64,000 bases of DNA from Dipteronia dyeriana. Its lineage: Eukaryota; Streptophyta; Magnoliopsida; Sapindales; Sapindaceae. Shown in pieces: positions 23,419-34,315 of this stretch (positions are counted from its first letter, which is position 1; each line of letters starts with the position of its first letter). Position numbers and translations under genes: made by a program. The notes under the pieces were generated by a model, which had not been told where the DNA came from, did no database searches, and saw only the letters and a list, made by a program, of their open reading frames with translations. The stretch is taken from contig CM065297.1 of NCBI GenBank assembly GCA_032871835.1, forward strand, positions 91,533,052 to 91,597,051, written 5' to 3'.

Positions 23419-23698
23419 GTCAACCTACGTTGTAAACTTTCTCTCAATAGTGGATTTTGAGGATCGAGTGTGGCGCACTAAACATCCCGTGGTTTTTCCC
23501 ATTTGGAGGGTTTCCACGTATATAATGCGTGTTGTTACTGCTTTATGTTTGTTATCTTCTGCTTGAATACTTAGGAGAATGGGGTAGAATCAATAAAATT
23601 GACTCAAAATTGGTAATCTATCGAACTAAAACCTATTCACTCCCCCCCCCCCCCCTCCCTCCTAGGTTATAGACATACACTTTCTAGGGAATTTCAAT

Positions 23699-23711
23699 TG
23701 GTATCAGAGCC
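23699..23711 (+). promoter_or_regulatory. Primer binding site (initiator Met-tRNA) of the SIRE element
   Basis: TGGTATCAGAGCC lies 2 bases after the LTR end. This is the classic plant copia primer site complementary to the 3' end of initiator Met-tRNA. Confidence 0.95.
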
Positions 23712-23835
23712 GGTGCCTAGATATACTTAGGTGATCTGTACATTTTGTGTGTCTTACCTTGTGCATTTTGGTTGCTTGCATTTTGTGTGTTGCATTACAT
23801 TTGCATCTTCATATCATTTTTTACCCTCAAATACT

Positions 23836-25787
23836 ATGAGTGGAAACGGAAATAGTCATGAGGGAGCCTCAAGCACAAGACCCCCTTTGCTCAATGGGGT
23901 GAATTATGCTTCTTGGAAGGACAAGATGGAAGCCTATCTTTTCCAAATATATGACCGTGCTTGGATGGCTATTGAAGATGGGTATATCCCTCCAACAATG
24001 ATCAATGATGATGGTGTAGAAGCTCTCAAGCCCAAGTCTAGTTGGAGTACTCAAGAATTTAAAGCATCCAAGTGGAACAACAAGGCTATGCATGTCATCC
24101 TTTGTGCTATGGACGATAATCAATACAAGTTGGTCCAAAACACTAGGATTGCAAAGGAAGCTTGGGACATTCTTCAAACGGCACATGAGGGAACCGAGGT
24201 AGTTAAGGACTCAAAGCTCCAAGTCTTCCAAATGCAATTTGAGATGATTAGGATGGAGGAGTATGAATGCTTCAATGACTTCCAAGTGAAGTTGATGGAT
24301 ATTGTCAACCAAAGCCATCAACTTGGTGACCCCTATTCAGATAGGAGAGTCAAGAAAAAAATTATGAGGTCACTTCCATCAAGGTTCGAATCAAAGGTGA
24401 CGGCACTTGAAGAGTATAGTGAGTACAAGAATATGAAGCCAAGTGAAGTCATTGGAAGACTTCTAGCTTATGAGTCAAGATGGAACATATCACCCACACT
24501 TCCGAAAAAGTAAAAAAGCATTGCCTTGAAGACCACTAAGGTTGAAGAAGATGAGGAGGATTCGGATGAAGAAATGGTCCTCATGGTTAAAAGATTCAAG
24601 AAATTCATGAAGTTTGAGAAGAAAGGTTTTGGGTCAAAGGGAAAGGAAGTGAAAAAGAAAACTCCCTTCAAGAAGATTGAAAAGTCTCAAGAAAGTGACT
24701 CCAAGAAAGGCATCCAATGCTATGAATGCAGTGGTTTTGGTCACATTGCTCCAGAATGTGCAAATTTGAAGAAAAAGAAAAAAGGGAAGGTGATGGCAGC
24801 CACTTGGAGTGATAGTGAAGACTTAGTTGAGGAAGAAAAACCTTCGGATGATGAAGATAGAGTTGCAAATTTCATTGCCTTCGCAACATCTCATAATGGC
24901 AAGGAAGTTGTGAGTGACAAGGAAGAAGTAGATGACTCTAGTGATGAGAGTACCTCTTCTAACTCTAGGTTTGAGATTGATGAGGAAATGGACTATGTAG
25001 ACTTCATGAAGATTTTTGAAAAGTCTAGATTGAAAAAGAAGAAGGAGATTCAAGAGTTGAAAGATGAGAATCTATAGTTGTTTTTCAAGATTACCAACTT
25101 GAGTGAGAAGGTAAATAGTGGAAAAGAGTTAGAAGAGAATTTAAAGTTGGAGCTTGTGATCACGAAGAAGAGTTAAGAAAACTTGAAGATTGAGCTTAGA
25201 GAAGCGAAAGAATTGGTTGCCAATATGACATCCGGAACCGAGAGACTTGACAAGATGATATCATGTGGGAAGAGTCCTAGTGATAAAACGAGCCTAGGAT
25301 ATATGGAAGGCAAGGATGCCATTTCCTTGAAGAAGACCATCTTTGTCAAGAGTCAAGAGGACAAAGAGGTTCAAGAGTCACACCAACAAATGAGATCAAA
25401 TGAGGTTGGTGAATCATCAAAGCAAGCTCAAACAAAGTCTCAAGCTAAAACACATTCACCAAAAGCTAGAGCTCATCAAACAAGACCTCAACCTCCAAGG
25501 AGCTCTCAAAGTCAACAAAGGATCTTTCACTCACAACCGAGAGGGAGAATTAATTTGGCTCAATCACAAAGGGTTTTTCAAGGAAGAGATTTGGCTCAAC
25601 ATCAAAGGACAACTCAAAGGAGAGCGAAGTCTTCCATGCTTTCACAAGGATATGGTATGAATTCTTACTTTACTCCCATTTGACATTATTGTGGTGTTGA
25701 AGGTCACATAAGGCCGAATTCTTTTAAATTTATTAAGTTGTGTCATTTTGAAAGCATGATTGAGAAGAATATGCTTAGAATGCCAAA
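23836..25787 (+). pseudogene. Gag of the SIRE-type element
   Basis: The start is taken at MSGNG (23836). The N-terminal part (LNGVNYASWKDKMEAYL) is the copia gag fold, followed by a CCHC knuckle (CYECSGFGHIAPEC), an acidic tract and a Lys/Glu coiled-coil-like stretch, then a Gln/Arg-rich tail. A second, degenerate knuckle follows the last stop (HYCGVEGHIRPNS), with two Cys lost. In-frame stops lie at 24511, 25075, 25174 and 25681, all in one frame. A frameshift near 25780 separates it from protease. Confidence 0.9.
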
Positions 25788-28136
25788 ATGCATGCACCTA
25801 GGAATTTTAGAGAAAATGAACCCATGACTCCTAGAAATAGTAATATTTCATCTAGGTGGACTAGAAAGGATGAATTTCGTTGTCATGTGGCTCAAATAGC
25901 CTTGAAAGCCAAAGCAGTCAATACTTGGTACCTTGATAGTGGATGTTCTAGGCACATGACCATCACAAGAGTTTCTTTGAAACTCTTGTGATGGAGGATG
26001 GTAGATTTATCACCTTTGGTGATGGTTCACGTAAGAAGGTTCTAGGAAAAGGAAACATTTCCATCCCCGGTTTGCCCTCCTTGCCTAATGCTCTTTATGT
26101 AGATGGCTTGCAAGCCAATCTTATTAGCATATCACATTTAAGTGATGAAGGGCTTTCGGTTTTGTTTGAGAAAGTTGATTGCTCTATTCTAAGAGAAGAT
26201 GGACAAGTTCTATTGAAAGGAAAAAGATCAAGTGACAATTGTTATTGCCTTGATTCCAATGGCATCTCTTGCAATTTGTCTAGTTGTGATCAAGTTGAAT
26301 TATGACATCAAAGGTTAGGTCACATGAATTTCAAAGACTTGAAAGTTCTTGAGAGGTTGAATGTTGTGAGAGGTCTTCCTAAGTTTGGAAATAGGATTGA
26401 GGGAGTGTGTGGACCTTGTCAACAAGGAAAGCAAACTAAGAGTGTGCATAAAAAGGGTAAGTATCTTGCCACCAAGGAGCCACTAGAGCTTCTTCATATG
26501 GACCTTATGGGTTCCATGCTAACCGAGAGTCTCGATGGCAAAAGGTACATCTTTGTGTGTGTTGATGATTTTTCTAGATTTACATGGACATACTTTCTTA
26601 GAGAAAATTTTGAAACTTTTGAAATTTTAAAACAGCTTTGCACTAAAATTCAAAATGAGAAGGATTCACACATAAAATGCATTAAGAGAATTAGGAGTGA
26701 TCATGAGAGAGAATTTGAAAATGTTTGCTTTGAAAATTTTTGTGATAGTCTTGGAATCTCCCATGAGTTCTCGGCTCCTCTAACTCCTCAACAAAATGGA
26801 GTTGTAGAGAGGAAGAACAGGGTCCTTCAAGTAGGGATGCACATTTATCCCCGGAGCCCCAAATCCCCGCACCCCCATCCCCATTTGGAGATATATTTTT
26901 TTTGGAAAAATGGGGAAATGGGGGGGAGGGGATGGGGATGGGGATGATTTTCATCCCCAAATTAAAATGAGGATGGGGATGGGGGAGGCTCCCCATCCCC
27001 ATTTCCCCATTTCCCTCACAATTAAATTGAAATGGGGATCTCCATCCCCATTTCTCCATTTCCCTCAAAAGTATATAAATATAATTATAATATATATTTG
27101 AATTATTTGAAACACTTTATGTTGAATTTGTAATACATTAATATTTTTTATTTGTAATGAAAGGTTTGTTTTTTTTTAATTTAATTTATAATTTTTAGTT
27201 AAATAGGGAAATGGAAAAATGGGGTAACGGGGGATACGAGAAAACAGGGAAAAACGGGGAAAATGGGGAATTGGGGATGGGGATGGAGATGGGGATGGGG
27301 ATGGGGATGGGGATGGGGATGGGGATGGGGGGACCTCCCCCCAAACATCCTCATCCCCATTTTTCCCAAATGGGGAAATGGGGAAATTGGGAGGGATGGA
27401 GGAAGGGTCTAGGAAGTGGGGATGGGGATGGGGGGTCTATATCCATCCCCATTCCCTAAACGTGCATCTCTACCTTCAAGAGATGGCTCGTGTGATGTTG
27501 CTTAGCAACAATGTTCCTAGGAATCTTTGGGTCGAGGCAGTGAATACAGCTTGTTATATAGGAAATAGAGTGTTTTTAAGGCCCGATACTAGAAAAATCT
27601 CCTATGAATTGTGGAAGGGTAGGAAACCAAATGTTAGCTACTTCCACTCATTTGGAAGCAAGTGCTACATTCTAAATGACCGTGATCAACTTGGTCAGTT
27701 TGATGCTAAGAGTGATGAGGGGATTTTCATTTGCTATGCTCTAAATAGTGAGGCCTATAGAGTTTTTAATTTGAAGACACGAAGTGTTATGGAATCATCC
27801 AATGTGATCATAGATGATTATAGGCATCAGGTTAGTAACCATGATGAGGAGATTAAAATGGTTGATGATTCTCCCTTGGTGAGGATCGATGAGACTTCAA
27901 GTGATGAAAAATCAAATCTTGAAAAAGAGGTCTCTCAATCTCTTGATAGAGATCCCACTTTGGACTCTAAGGAACCCATTCATTGGGTTAGACATCTTCA
28001 CAACAAGAGTGACATCATTGGAGATGTGAATGAAGGTGTTAGGATTGGGCATGAATTAGCAAATCAAATTAGCTATACTTGCTACACCTCTAAAATTGAA
28101 CCCCAAAAGGTTGATAAAGCTTTAAGTGGTGAGTTT
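25788..28136 (+). pseudogene. Protease and integrase of the SIRE-type element, split by a MITE
   Basis: Protease shows WYLDSGCSRHMT with the DSG active site, then a frameshift near 25965 and FGDGSRKKVLGKG. Integrase has the zinc-binding HQRLGHMN and CGPCQQGKQ. All three acidic catalytic residues are present: HMDLMG, IRSDHEREFEN and NGVVERKNR. Directly after RVLQ the frame is interrupted by a 641-bp hAT MITE (26832-27472) and resumes in another frame with EMARVMLLSNNVPRNLW and the C-terminal domain. Joining across the MITE is an inference from the target duplication. Confidence 0.92.
26832..27472. mobile_element. hAT MITE inside SIRE integrase (8-bp TSD CCTTCAAG)
   Basis: The perfect 8-bp repeat CCTTCAAG at 26824-26831 and 27473-27480 brackets a 641-bp element with terminal repeats TAGGGATGCAC and, reversed, TAGAGATGCAC. 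Both ends are made of repeated GGGGAT/ATCCCC units, while the centre is AT-rich. It has no coding capacity; ORFs through it are Met-Gly repeats. With the extra TSD copy it adds 649 bp and so shifts the integrase frame. Confidence 0.95.
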
Positions 28137-29576
28137 TAGGTACTTGCTATGCAAGAAGAGCTAAATCAATTTGAAAGAAATGAGCTTTGGACTCTAGTTC
28201 CTGGGCCTAAGAATGCTAATGTGATAGGCACCAAGTGGGTCTATAGGAATAAATCCGATTAGGATGGCAACATTGTGCGGAACAAGGCTAGACTTGTAGC
28301 ACAAGGGTACTCACAAATTGAGGGTATCGACTTTGAGGAGACTTTTGCTCATGTTGCCCGATTAGAGTTCATTAGGCTTCTCTTATCCATTTCTTGTGTG
28401 CACAAATTTAAATTATATCAAATGGATGTTAAGAGTGTCTTCCTCAATGGCTTCTTACAAAAGGAAGTGTTTGTTGAGCAACCTAAGGGGTTTGTGGATC
28501 TATATCACCCCAATCATGTTTATCGTCTCAAAAAGGCTCTATATCGGTTGAAACAAGCACCGAGGGCTTGGTATAAGCGTATCACTCTTTATCTTGTTGA
28601 CAATGGCTATTCTAGAGAAAGTGTTGACAATACCTTGTTCATCAAGTGCACTAAAGATGAGCTATTCATAGCTCAAATTTATGTTGATGACATAGTTTTT
28701 AGTTCCACAAACAACTTAAAAGTTAAACAATCTGTTGATGTCATGACTCATGAATTTGAAATGAGCATGGTTGGTGAACTCAATTACTTCCTAGGATTGC
28801 AAATCAAGCAAATGCATGATGAGATTTTCATATCCCAAGCTAAATATGCCAAGAACCTAGTGAAGAAATTTGGCATTGAGAATGCTAAGCATTGTGACAC
28901 ACCTATGAGTACCACATTGAAACTTAGCAAGGATGCTAGTGGAAAAAGTGTGGATCAAAGTCTATATCGTGGCATGATAGGGAGCTTGCTATACTTGACT
29001 GCTAGTAGGCCCGATATAGCTTTTAGTGTTGGTGTGTGTGCTAGGTACCAATCCAATCCCAAGGAATCTCATCTCTCCTCTGTGAAGAGAATCATTCGTT
29101 ATGTGAATGGGACATCCAACTATGGGATATGGTACTCTTTTGACATTAATGCTAGTTTAGTTGGCTTTAGTGATGCAGATTGGGCAGGTAATTGTAATGA
29201 TAGGAAGAGTACATCGGGCGGCTGCTTCTTCCTAGGGAACAATCTTGTGTCATGGTTTTGCAATAAGCAAAATTCAATCTCATTATCCACAGCCAAGGCC
29301 GAGTATATAGCCGTTGGGAGTGATTGCACACAACTCCTTTGGATGAAGCAAATGCTTGTGGATTATGGCTTTGAGCAAGGTACTCTAACCCTTTATTGTG
29401 ATAACATGAGTGCCATTAATATTTCAAAAAATCCTGTCCAATATTCTAGAACTAAGCATATTGACATTAGACATCATTTCATTAGAGAGCTAGTTGAGAG
29501 CAAATGCATTGCACTTGAACATGTGGGCACAAATGATCAACTAGCGGATTTGTTTACAAAACTATTAGATTGTTGA
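28137..29576 (+). pseudogene. Reverse transcriptase and RNase H of the SIRE-type element
   Basis: The frame continues from integrase across TAG codons at 28137-28139 and 28260-28262, then is open for 433 codons. RT motifs are [36 protein letters not shown] and YVDDIVF. RNase H motifs are [29 protein letters not shown] and YCDNMSAI. The domain ends at [11 protein letters not shown] with a TGA. It is the best preserved coding part of the element and lacks obvious active-site damage. Confidence 0.94.
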
Positions 29577-30833
29577 AATCTCTTAGTATGTCTATTGGGA
29601 TTTGTCATATGCATTGATGAGTTTTGGTGGTTGACCCCATATGGGGAGCTCAAGCAAAGAGAGCGAACTTGCATTCTAATAAGCAAATAGTTGTTCAATC
29701 TTATGCTCTTTAATTAATTGATTGGGTATCTTTGATGCATATATTATTATATGACTTTTCATTTAATAAGTGTGTTTTTGCCTTTTTCGAAATGCATGTC
29801 TCATTTGTGTTCAAACATGTATTTTTGGACTAGGAAATTTTATTGGGAAGTAAATTTGATTGACCCAAAGTTTATCTCCATGTTTATGAAAACTTGATCT
29901 TGACATGCTTAAAGTGTTATGCATGATGAATTTATTGAATGCTTTCAAAATGATTGCAAATATGTGTACAAGTGACTTTTGAGACTTCATTCAATAAGGA
30001 TACTGTATCCATTTCAATGATTTCACATTCCAATAGTCTCTCTCTCTCTCTTTACGTATTGAACAAGGCTACTATCATACGGGCATCTTGCCCGGAAAAA
30101 TCTAAAAGGGCGCAATAGTCGCTCATCTCTTGTTCAACTTGTAAAGTTTGATAGTTGCTCTTATTTTTTTTGGTTAAACTATATCTTGTTTTCCATTGAA
30201 AATTTGGTGCAAATTGGTTTGACTTCTCTTGGAACCTCATGTGTTATTTTCCTTTGCCAAATACTATGCCTTTGGAAGTTGATGTTGCATGTATTTCATT
30301 CAAGGCAATCTTTCGCATATATTCCAATCAATAAAACTTCCATGAATTTCTCTTTCTATTAATTAAACTGCATAAAGTTGTTGTATATGATTATGCATTT
30401 ACACTGCAAATATCTCTCTTTGCTAAAGCGTTCCGGTTGGGGAATACTCTTTTGCCTATCTTATGACAAAAAGGGAGAGTAGTATTGGATTTATGGGGAG
30501 GTCATATTAGCATGATTAAAGGGGAGATTAACCTATTGAGAGGGAGTTGACCTATTTAGGGGGAGATTTTGCTACGTGCATTGTTGATTGCATGTTACTT
30601 GTTTCTAATTCATGCAAATTGCATTTAATTTTATTTATCTTGATCTCTCTCATACACTTGTCTTGGAAAGTGTAGTTCTTTATTTTGTAGGGATGATAAT
30701 TCTACAAGAGATGAAAGATTTGAAGATTTAACTTTAGGTATCTTTTGTAATATATAATGTTTTTGTTGACCTCTTGTTATTTCGTTTTTGTTGTGAGGAT
30801 TCTTTGTGAGTGAGTGGTTTTGTCACAAAATAG
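29577..30833 (+). other. 3' internal region of the SIRE-type element
   Basis: About 1.25 kb of AT-rich, non-coding sequence between RNase H and the polypurine tract. Some SIRE elements carry an envelope-like ORF here; I see none. Purine-rich GGGGAG tracts occur at 30450-30570. Confidence 0.6.
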
Positions 30834-30847
30834 CCAAAGGAGGAGAT
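30834..30847 (+). promoter_or_regulatory. Polypurine tract of the SIRE-type element
   Basis: CCAAAGGAGGAGAT directly precedes the TG of the 3' LTR, the position of the plus-strand primer. Confidence 0.8.
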
Positions 30848-32413
30848 TGTAAGTTCCTCAGTGTTTGATTGGTTTATTTCGTTGACAACCACATTTTGGG
30901 ATCAATATGTAAGGGCAGTTTAGGGCATCATTGTTTATAACCAAGCTCAAGCATCAAAGGTAAAAACACCTGCTTAACTTTCATTGAAGAGGTATTAATG
31001 CACACACACAGACTCATGCATTTTATTTTAATTATCTTGCATATATGCTTATTTGCCACCTTGTGTGCCTTGTGTGTCTTATTTTTATTTGAGTGTTGAA
31101 TGTATGTTTATGCCTTAAAAAGAGGATTTTTTCCTCTTTTCCGCGGTTCATACCGCTCTTTATGCAGTGCCCTCGCCACGTCCTACACAGCGGTGTTTAC
31201 CAGAGGATGCACGATGTGGCTACCGCGGTATGTGCTTGTTGCATACATTGCGGTCTCCCAAGCGGAGTTTCACAGATGTTGCATGTTGTCCAGACTGCGG
31301 TCTGTGCACACTGCATGCACAGCGGCCTACAGAGCAGCGTTGTCCAGGCGATACACCGCTCTCTGTGTCGTGATCTAGACACTTACCTGGACCGCGGTAC
31401 AGCCAGCGGTCCTAGCAGGTTATGGTTGCCTTTCGCCCAAAACGGCGTCATTTTGTGTAGGGCACCATATATATATGTTCTCTTCTCTTCCCTTTGTTCT
31501 CAAGAGTCTAAGAATCCATTTTTATGTGTTCTTAGCTTTTCTAGAGAGAGAGGGACTCCCAAACACTCATCTTTACTCAACCCAACTTCATCTCATGATC
31601 ATCTAGCTTCATTCTAGGATCATTCAAGCTTGGAGCATCATATTCTTTTTGACTAGGTAACTTCTACATGCTCTAGACTTCATAGTTTCATTACAAAGAC
31701 ATGTATATCTAGGGTTTTAATCTCTATTGCTTATTAAATACTTGCTTGTGTGGTTAATTGCTTTTATGACATGCTTGAGTATTGATTGTTGGTTGAGATG
31801 CATTAATTTGTGATAGCTAGAATTTAGGACTGTTTTACCCTTCTAGCTAATTCTTCTTACCTTTGCATTTAGAACATTGATATCTAGGATTTGCTTTAAT
31901 TGTCATTATTAATCCTAGATAAGCATGAATGTCTTGACCTAGCATTTTTGCATATAGAATATTCTTGCGTATTCACTTAGGTTGCCAATTATCTCTTCAT
32001 TATTGGTTAAGCTTGTGGCTATGTGATTAGTGCACAAGGTTGGTGATCCAAAATCACTATCAAGTCCTGTTGGGTAGAGTGAAAGGGTTAGTAACTAGAG
32101 GGTTAGACGGGAGGTCAACCTAGGTTGTAAAATTTCTCTCAATAGTGGATTTTGAGGATCGAGTGTGGCGCACTAAACAGCCCGTGGTTTTTCCCATTTA
32201 GAGGGTTTCCACGTATATAATGCGTGTTGTTACTGCTTTATGTTTGTTATCTCCTGCTTGAACACTTAGGAGAATGGGGTAGAATCAATAATATTGACTC
32301 AAAATTGGTAATCTATCGAACTAAAACCTATTCACCCCCCCCCCCCCCCCCCCTCCCCCTCCCCCTCCCCCTCCCCCCCTCTCTAGGCTATAGACACTTT
32401 CTAGGGAATTTCA
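30848..32413 (+). repeat. 3' LTR of the SIRE-type element
   Basis: 1566 bp, TGTAAGTTCC to GGGAATTTCA. Similar to the 5' LTR throughout, with scattered differences and without the 98-bp duplication. A C-rich tract at 32335-32378 is longer than in the 5' LTR. The right target duplication GAACA is at 32414-32418. Confidence 0.93.
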
Positions 32414-33050
32414 GAACATTTTTGTTTTTAATAGTACACTAGTATCATTTACATCAAAAGGGTTTTGTGTACAAAATTGAATCGGGTTCACGCAAGTTTC
32501 AATCAAATAGATTGATAATTCACAAGTGACCGGACGTTCTTGGGTTTTCTCTTGGAGGATTATTGTGACTAACAAAGAAAAAGATTTGTTTTGTTTCTAT
32601 CCTCAGGTATACAATTAAAATAAAGGGAGCTCACACTCCTAAGTGATTCACGTTCGTAATTGGATTGGAAGCTCTTGTAGATTCAATTCGACACTAGTTC
32701 AATCGTCACGAGAAAAAGGTACGATACTTTTATATAAGTTAATTAATCAAGGGTTAAGGTTCTTTCTTCTAAAAGAAAATTTTTTAAAACATATCAAACC
32801 CTAATTTTACTCTTCCACGGCATTCTGAATCAATTTTTCCCTACAATATATCCATCTATTTCCAGAAAAAAAAAAACTCAACTTTCAGGAAGGAAAAATT
32901 AAAATAAATAAAAACATAGATAAAAATTAAAAAGGTAATATGGAGCAATCAAAAACTTTTGAAATTTACCTACTGTGAAATCCATGTTAATTTTCTTGTG
33001 GAATAATTACCCTGGTGGCTATCAATTTATCCCATCACTATCAAAATGGT
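32414..33050 (+). repeat. Dispersed LTR-like repeat, copy B, right part
   Basis: Continues the homology with 8779-9418 of copy A, including ACAAGTGACCGGACGTTCTT and CTATTTCCAGAAAAAAAAAA. From 32999 onward it is the Mutator-type MITE, which both copies share at the same point, so the MITE predates the split of the copies. Confidence 0.85.
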
Positions 33051-33594
33051 CATTTTTGTCGAACAGTGTTACAATAATAGTCAATCCATCAAATTCCATC
33101 CAATAAGTGGTATTTTGGTAAGTAAGAGGATGACATTAATTTATTTTAGATATTTTTTGGAAATCAATTTTTTTTAAAACAAATAATTATATTTTGTGTG
33201 TATACATATGTATAACATATCTCAATAATATGTGTATGTATATATATATTCAATTTATCTCAAAGATATTTTCAATTTATCTCAAATATATTTTTTAGAA
33301 TTTTTTGATTTTGTATCTATAATATATATATATATTTGAGATATGATATTCGTATATGCACATACTAAATATAATTATTTGTTTTAAAAAAAAATTGATT
33401 TCCAAAAAACATCTAAGATAAATTAATGGCATCCCTTTATTTATCAAAATGCCACTCATTAAACGGAATTGGATGGAAATTGATGGAATTGGATGAAATG
33501 GTCATTTATGTAACAGTGCTCACCATAAATTATAATTTTGAAATCCCATTTTGATAGTTGTGGCATAAGTTGATGGTTACCAGGGTAATTACCT
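32999..33594. mobile_element. Mutator-type MITE (9-bp TSD ATTTTCTTG)
   Basis: The perfect 9-bp repeat ATTTTCTTG at 32990-32998 and 33595-33603 flanks a 596-bp foldback element. Its termini match for about 48 bp (TAATTACCCTGGT, later ACTATCAAAATGG), and the inner arms pair again (GATTTCCAAAAAACATCT against its reverse complement). A 9-bp duplication with long inverted repeats is the Mutator signature. It is non-coding. Confidence 0.9.
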
Positions 33595-33603
33595 ATTTTC
33601 TTG

Positions 33604-34017
33604 CCTATGCATAGGACTGCAGTTGTGACAAAATAAACATTACACGTGGATAAAGATGAACATAATATATTGAGAACCTAAAGCTTTAATAATAAATCAT
33701 CTAGATTGATTACAAATGATAAGGTTAATATACAAGTAGGAAGTTTCATAGTAATTACTAAATGATATAAAAAATAAAAATTCACATACCGACTTTCCTA
33801 ATAGTGTGTAAAATATAATAATAAAAATAAAAGCATATGGGATTATTGCAGATTAATGCAAACTCAGTCCATATAATCATAAAGTATGGTAAATAAAACA
33901 TTATTAATTAATATTTAATATTGGACTCATTTTAAAGATCTAGATGAGATATTTCTAATGGTATAATTTTTATGTTAATAAAATTTATAAATTAAAATTT
34001 ATTATACATTAATTAAA
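33604..34017. other. AT-rich unassigned sequence
   Basis: No ORF, repeat or motif that I can support. Confidence 0.4.
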
Positions 34018-34315
34018 TTTAATAAAAAAGATTAAAAAAATAAATGGAATATAAAATATTAAAAAATGATTTTAGAGTGTGAAATTTGGTACTCAATTTA
34101 GAGTATTAAACTTAGAGACTTTAAAAAAAATTATAGGAATCAGTGGGAGCAACTCATACTCTAAAAAATTTAATAAAAAAGATTAAAATAAATATATAGA
34201 ATATAAAATATTAAAAAATGATTTTAGAGTGTGAAATTTGGTACTCAATTTAGAGTATTAAACTTAGAGACTTTAAAAAAAATTATAGGAAGTAGTGGGA
34301 GCAACTCATACTCTC
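34018..34315. repeat. 151-bp tandem duplication
   Basis: Units start at 34018 and 34169 (TTTAATAAAAAAGATTAAA). Both contain GTGTGAAATTTGGTACTC and GTGGGAGCAACTCATACTCT. They are nearly identical, so the duplication is recent. Confidence 0.88.

Larger units (their letters stand above)
22058..23696 (+). repeat. 5' LTR of the SIRE-type element
   Basis: It starts TGTAAGTTCCTC and ends GGGAATTTCA, 1639 bp. U3 contains a GC-rich block (22350-22625) of repeated CGCGGTC-type motifs upstream of a TATA box. A poly-C run lies at about 23642-23655, near the end. It is longer than the 3' LTR mainly because of a 98-bp tandem duplication at 23223-23418. Confidence 0.93.
22058..32413 (+). mobile_element. 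Ty1/copia retrotransposon, SIRE-type, full length but defective
   Basis: Two long direct LTRs (22058-23696 and 30848-32413) enclose a primer site, gag, protease, integrase, RT, RNase H and a polypurine tract in copia order. The flanking 5-bp duplication is GAACG on the left and GAACA on the right, and the empty site in copy A reads GAACA. The size (10.36 kb), the long gag with a Lys/Glu-rich tail and the long 3' region fit the SIRE/Maximus group. Several stops, two frameshifts and a MITE in integrase disable it. Confidence 0.95.

Noticed and set aside
26832..27472. Met-Gly-rich ORFs inside integrase
   Set aside because: They are translations of GGGGAT repeats in the MITE.
30052..30240. Envelope-like ORF in the SIRE 3' region
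   Set aside because: It is only 62 codons, on the opposite strand, with no membrane segment or similarity.
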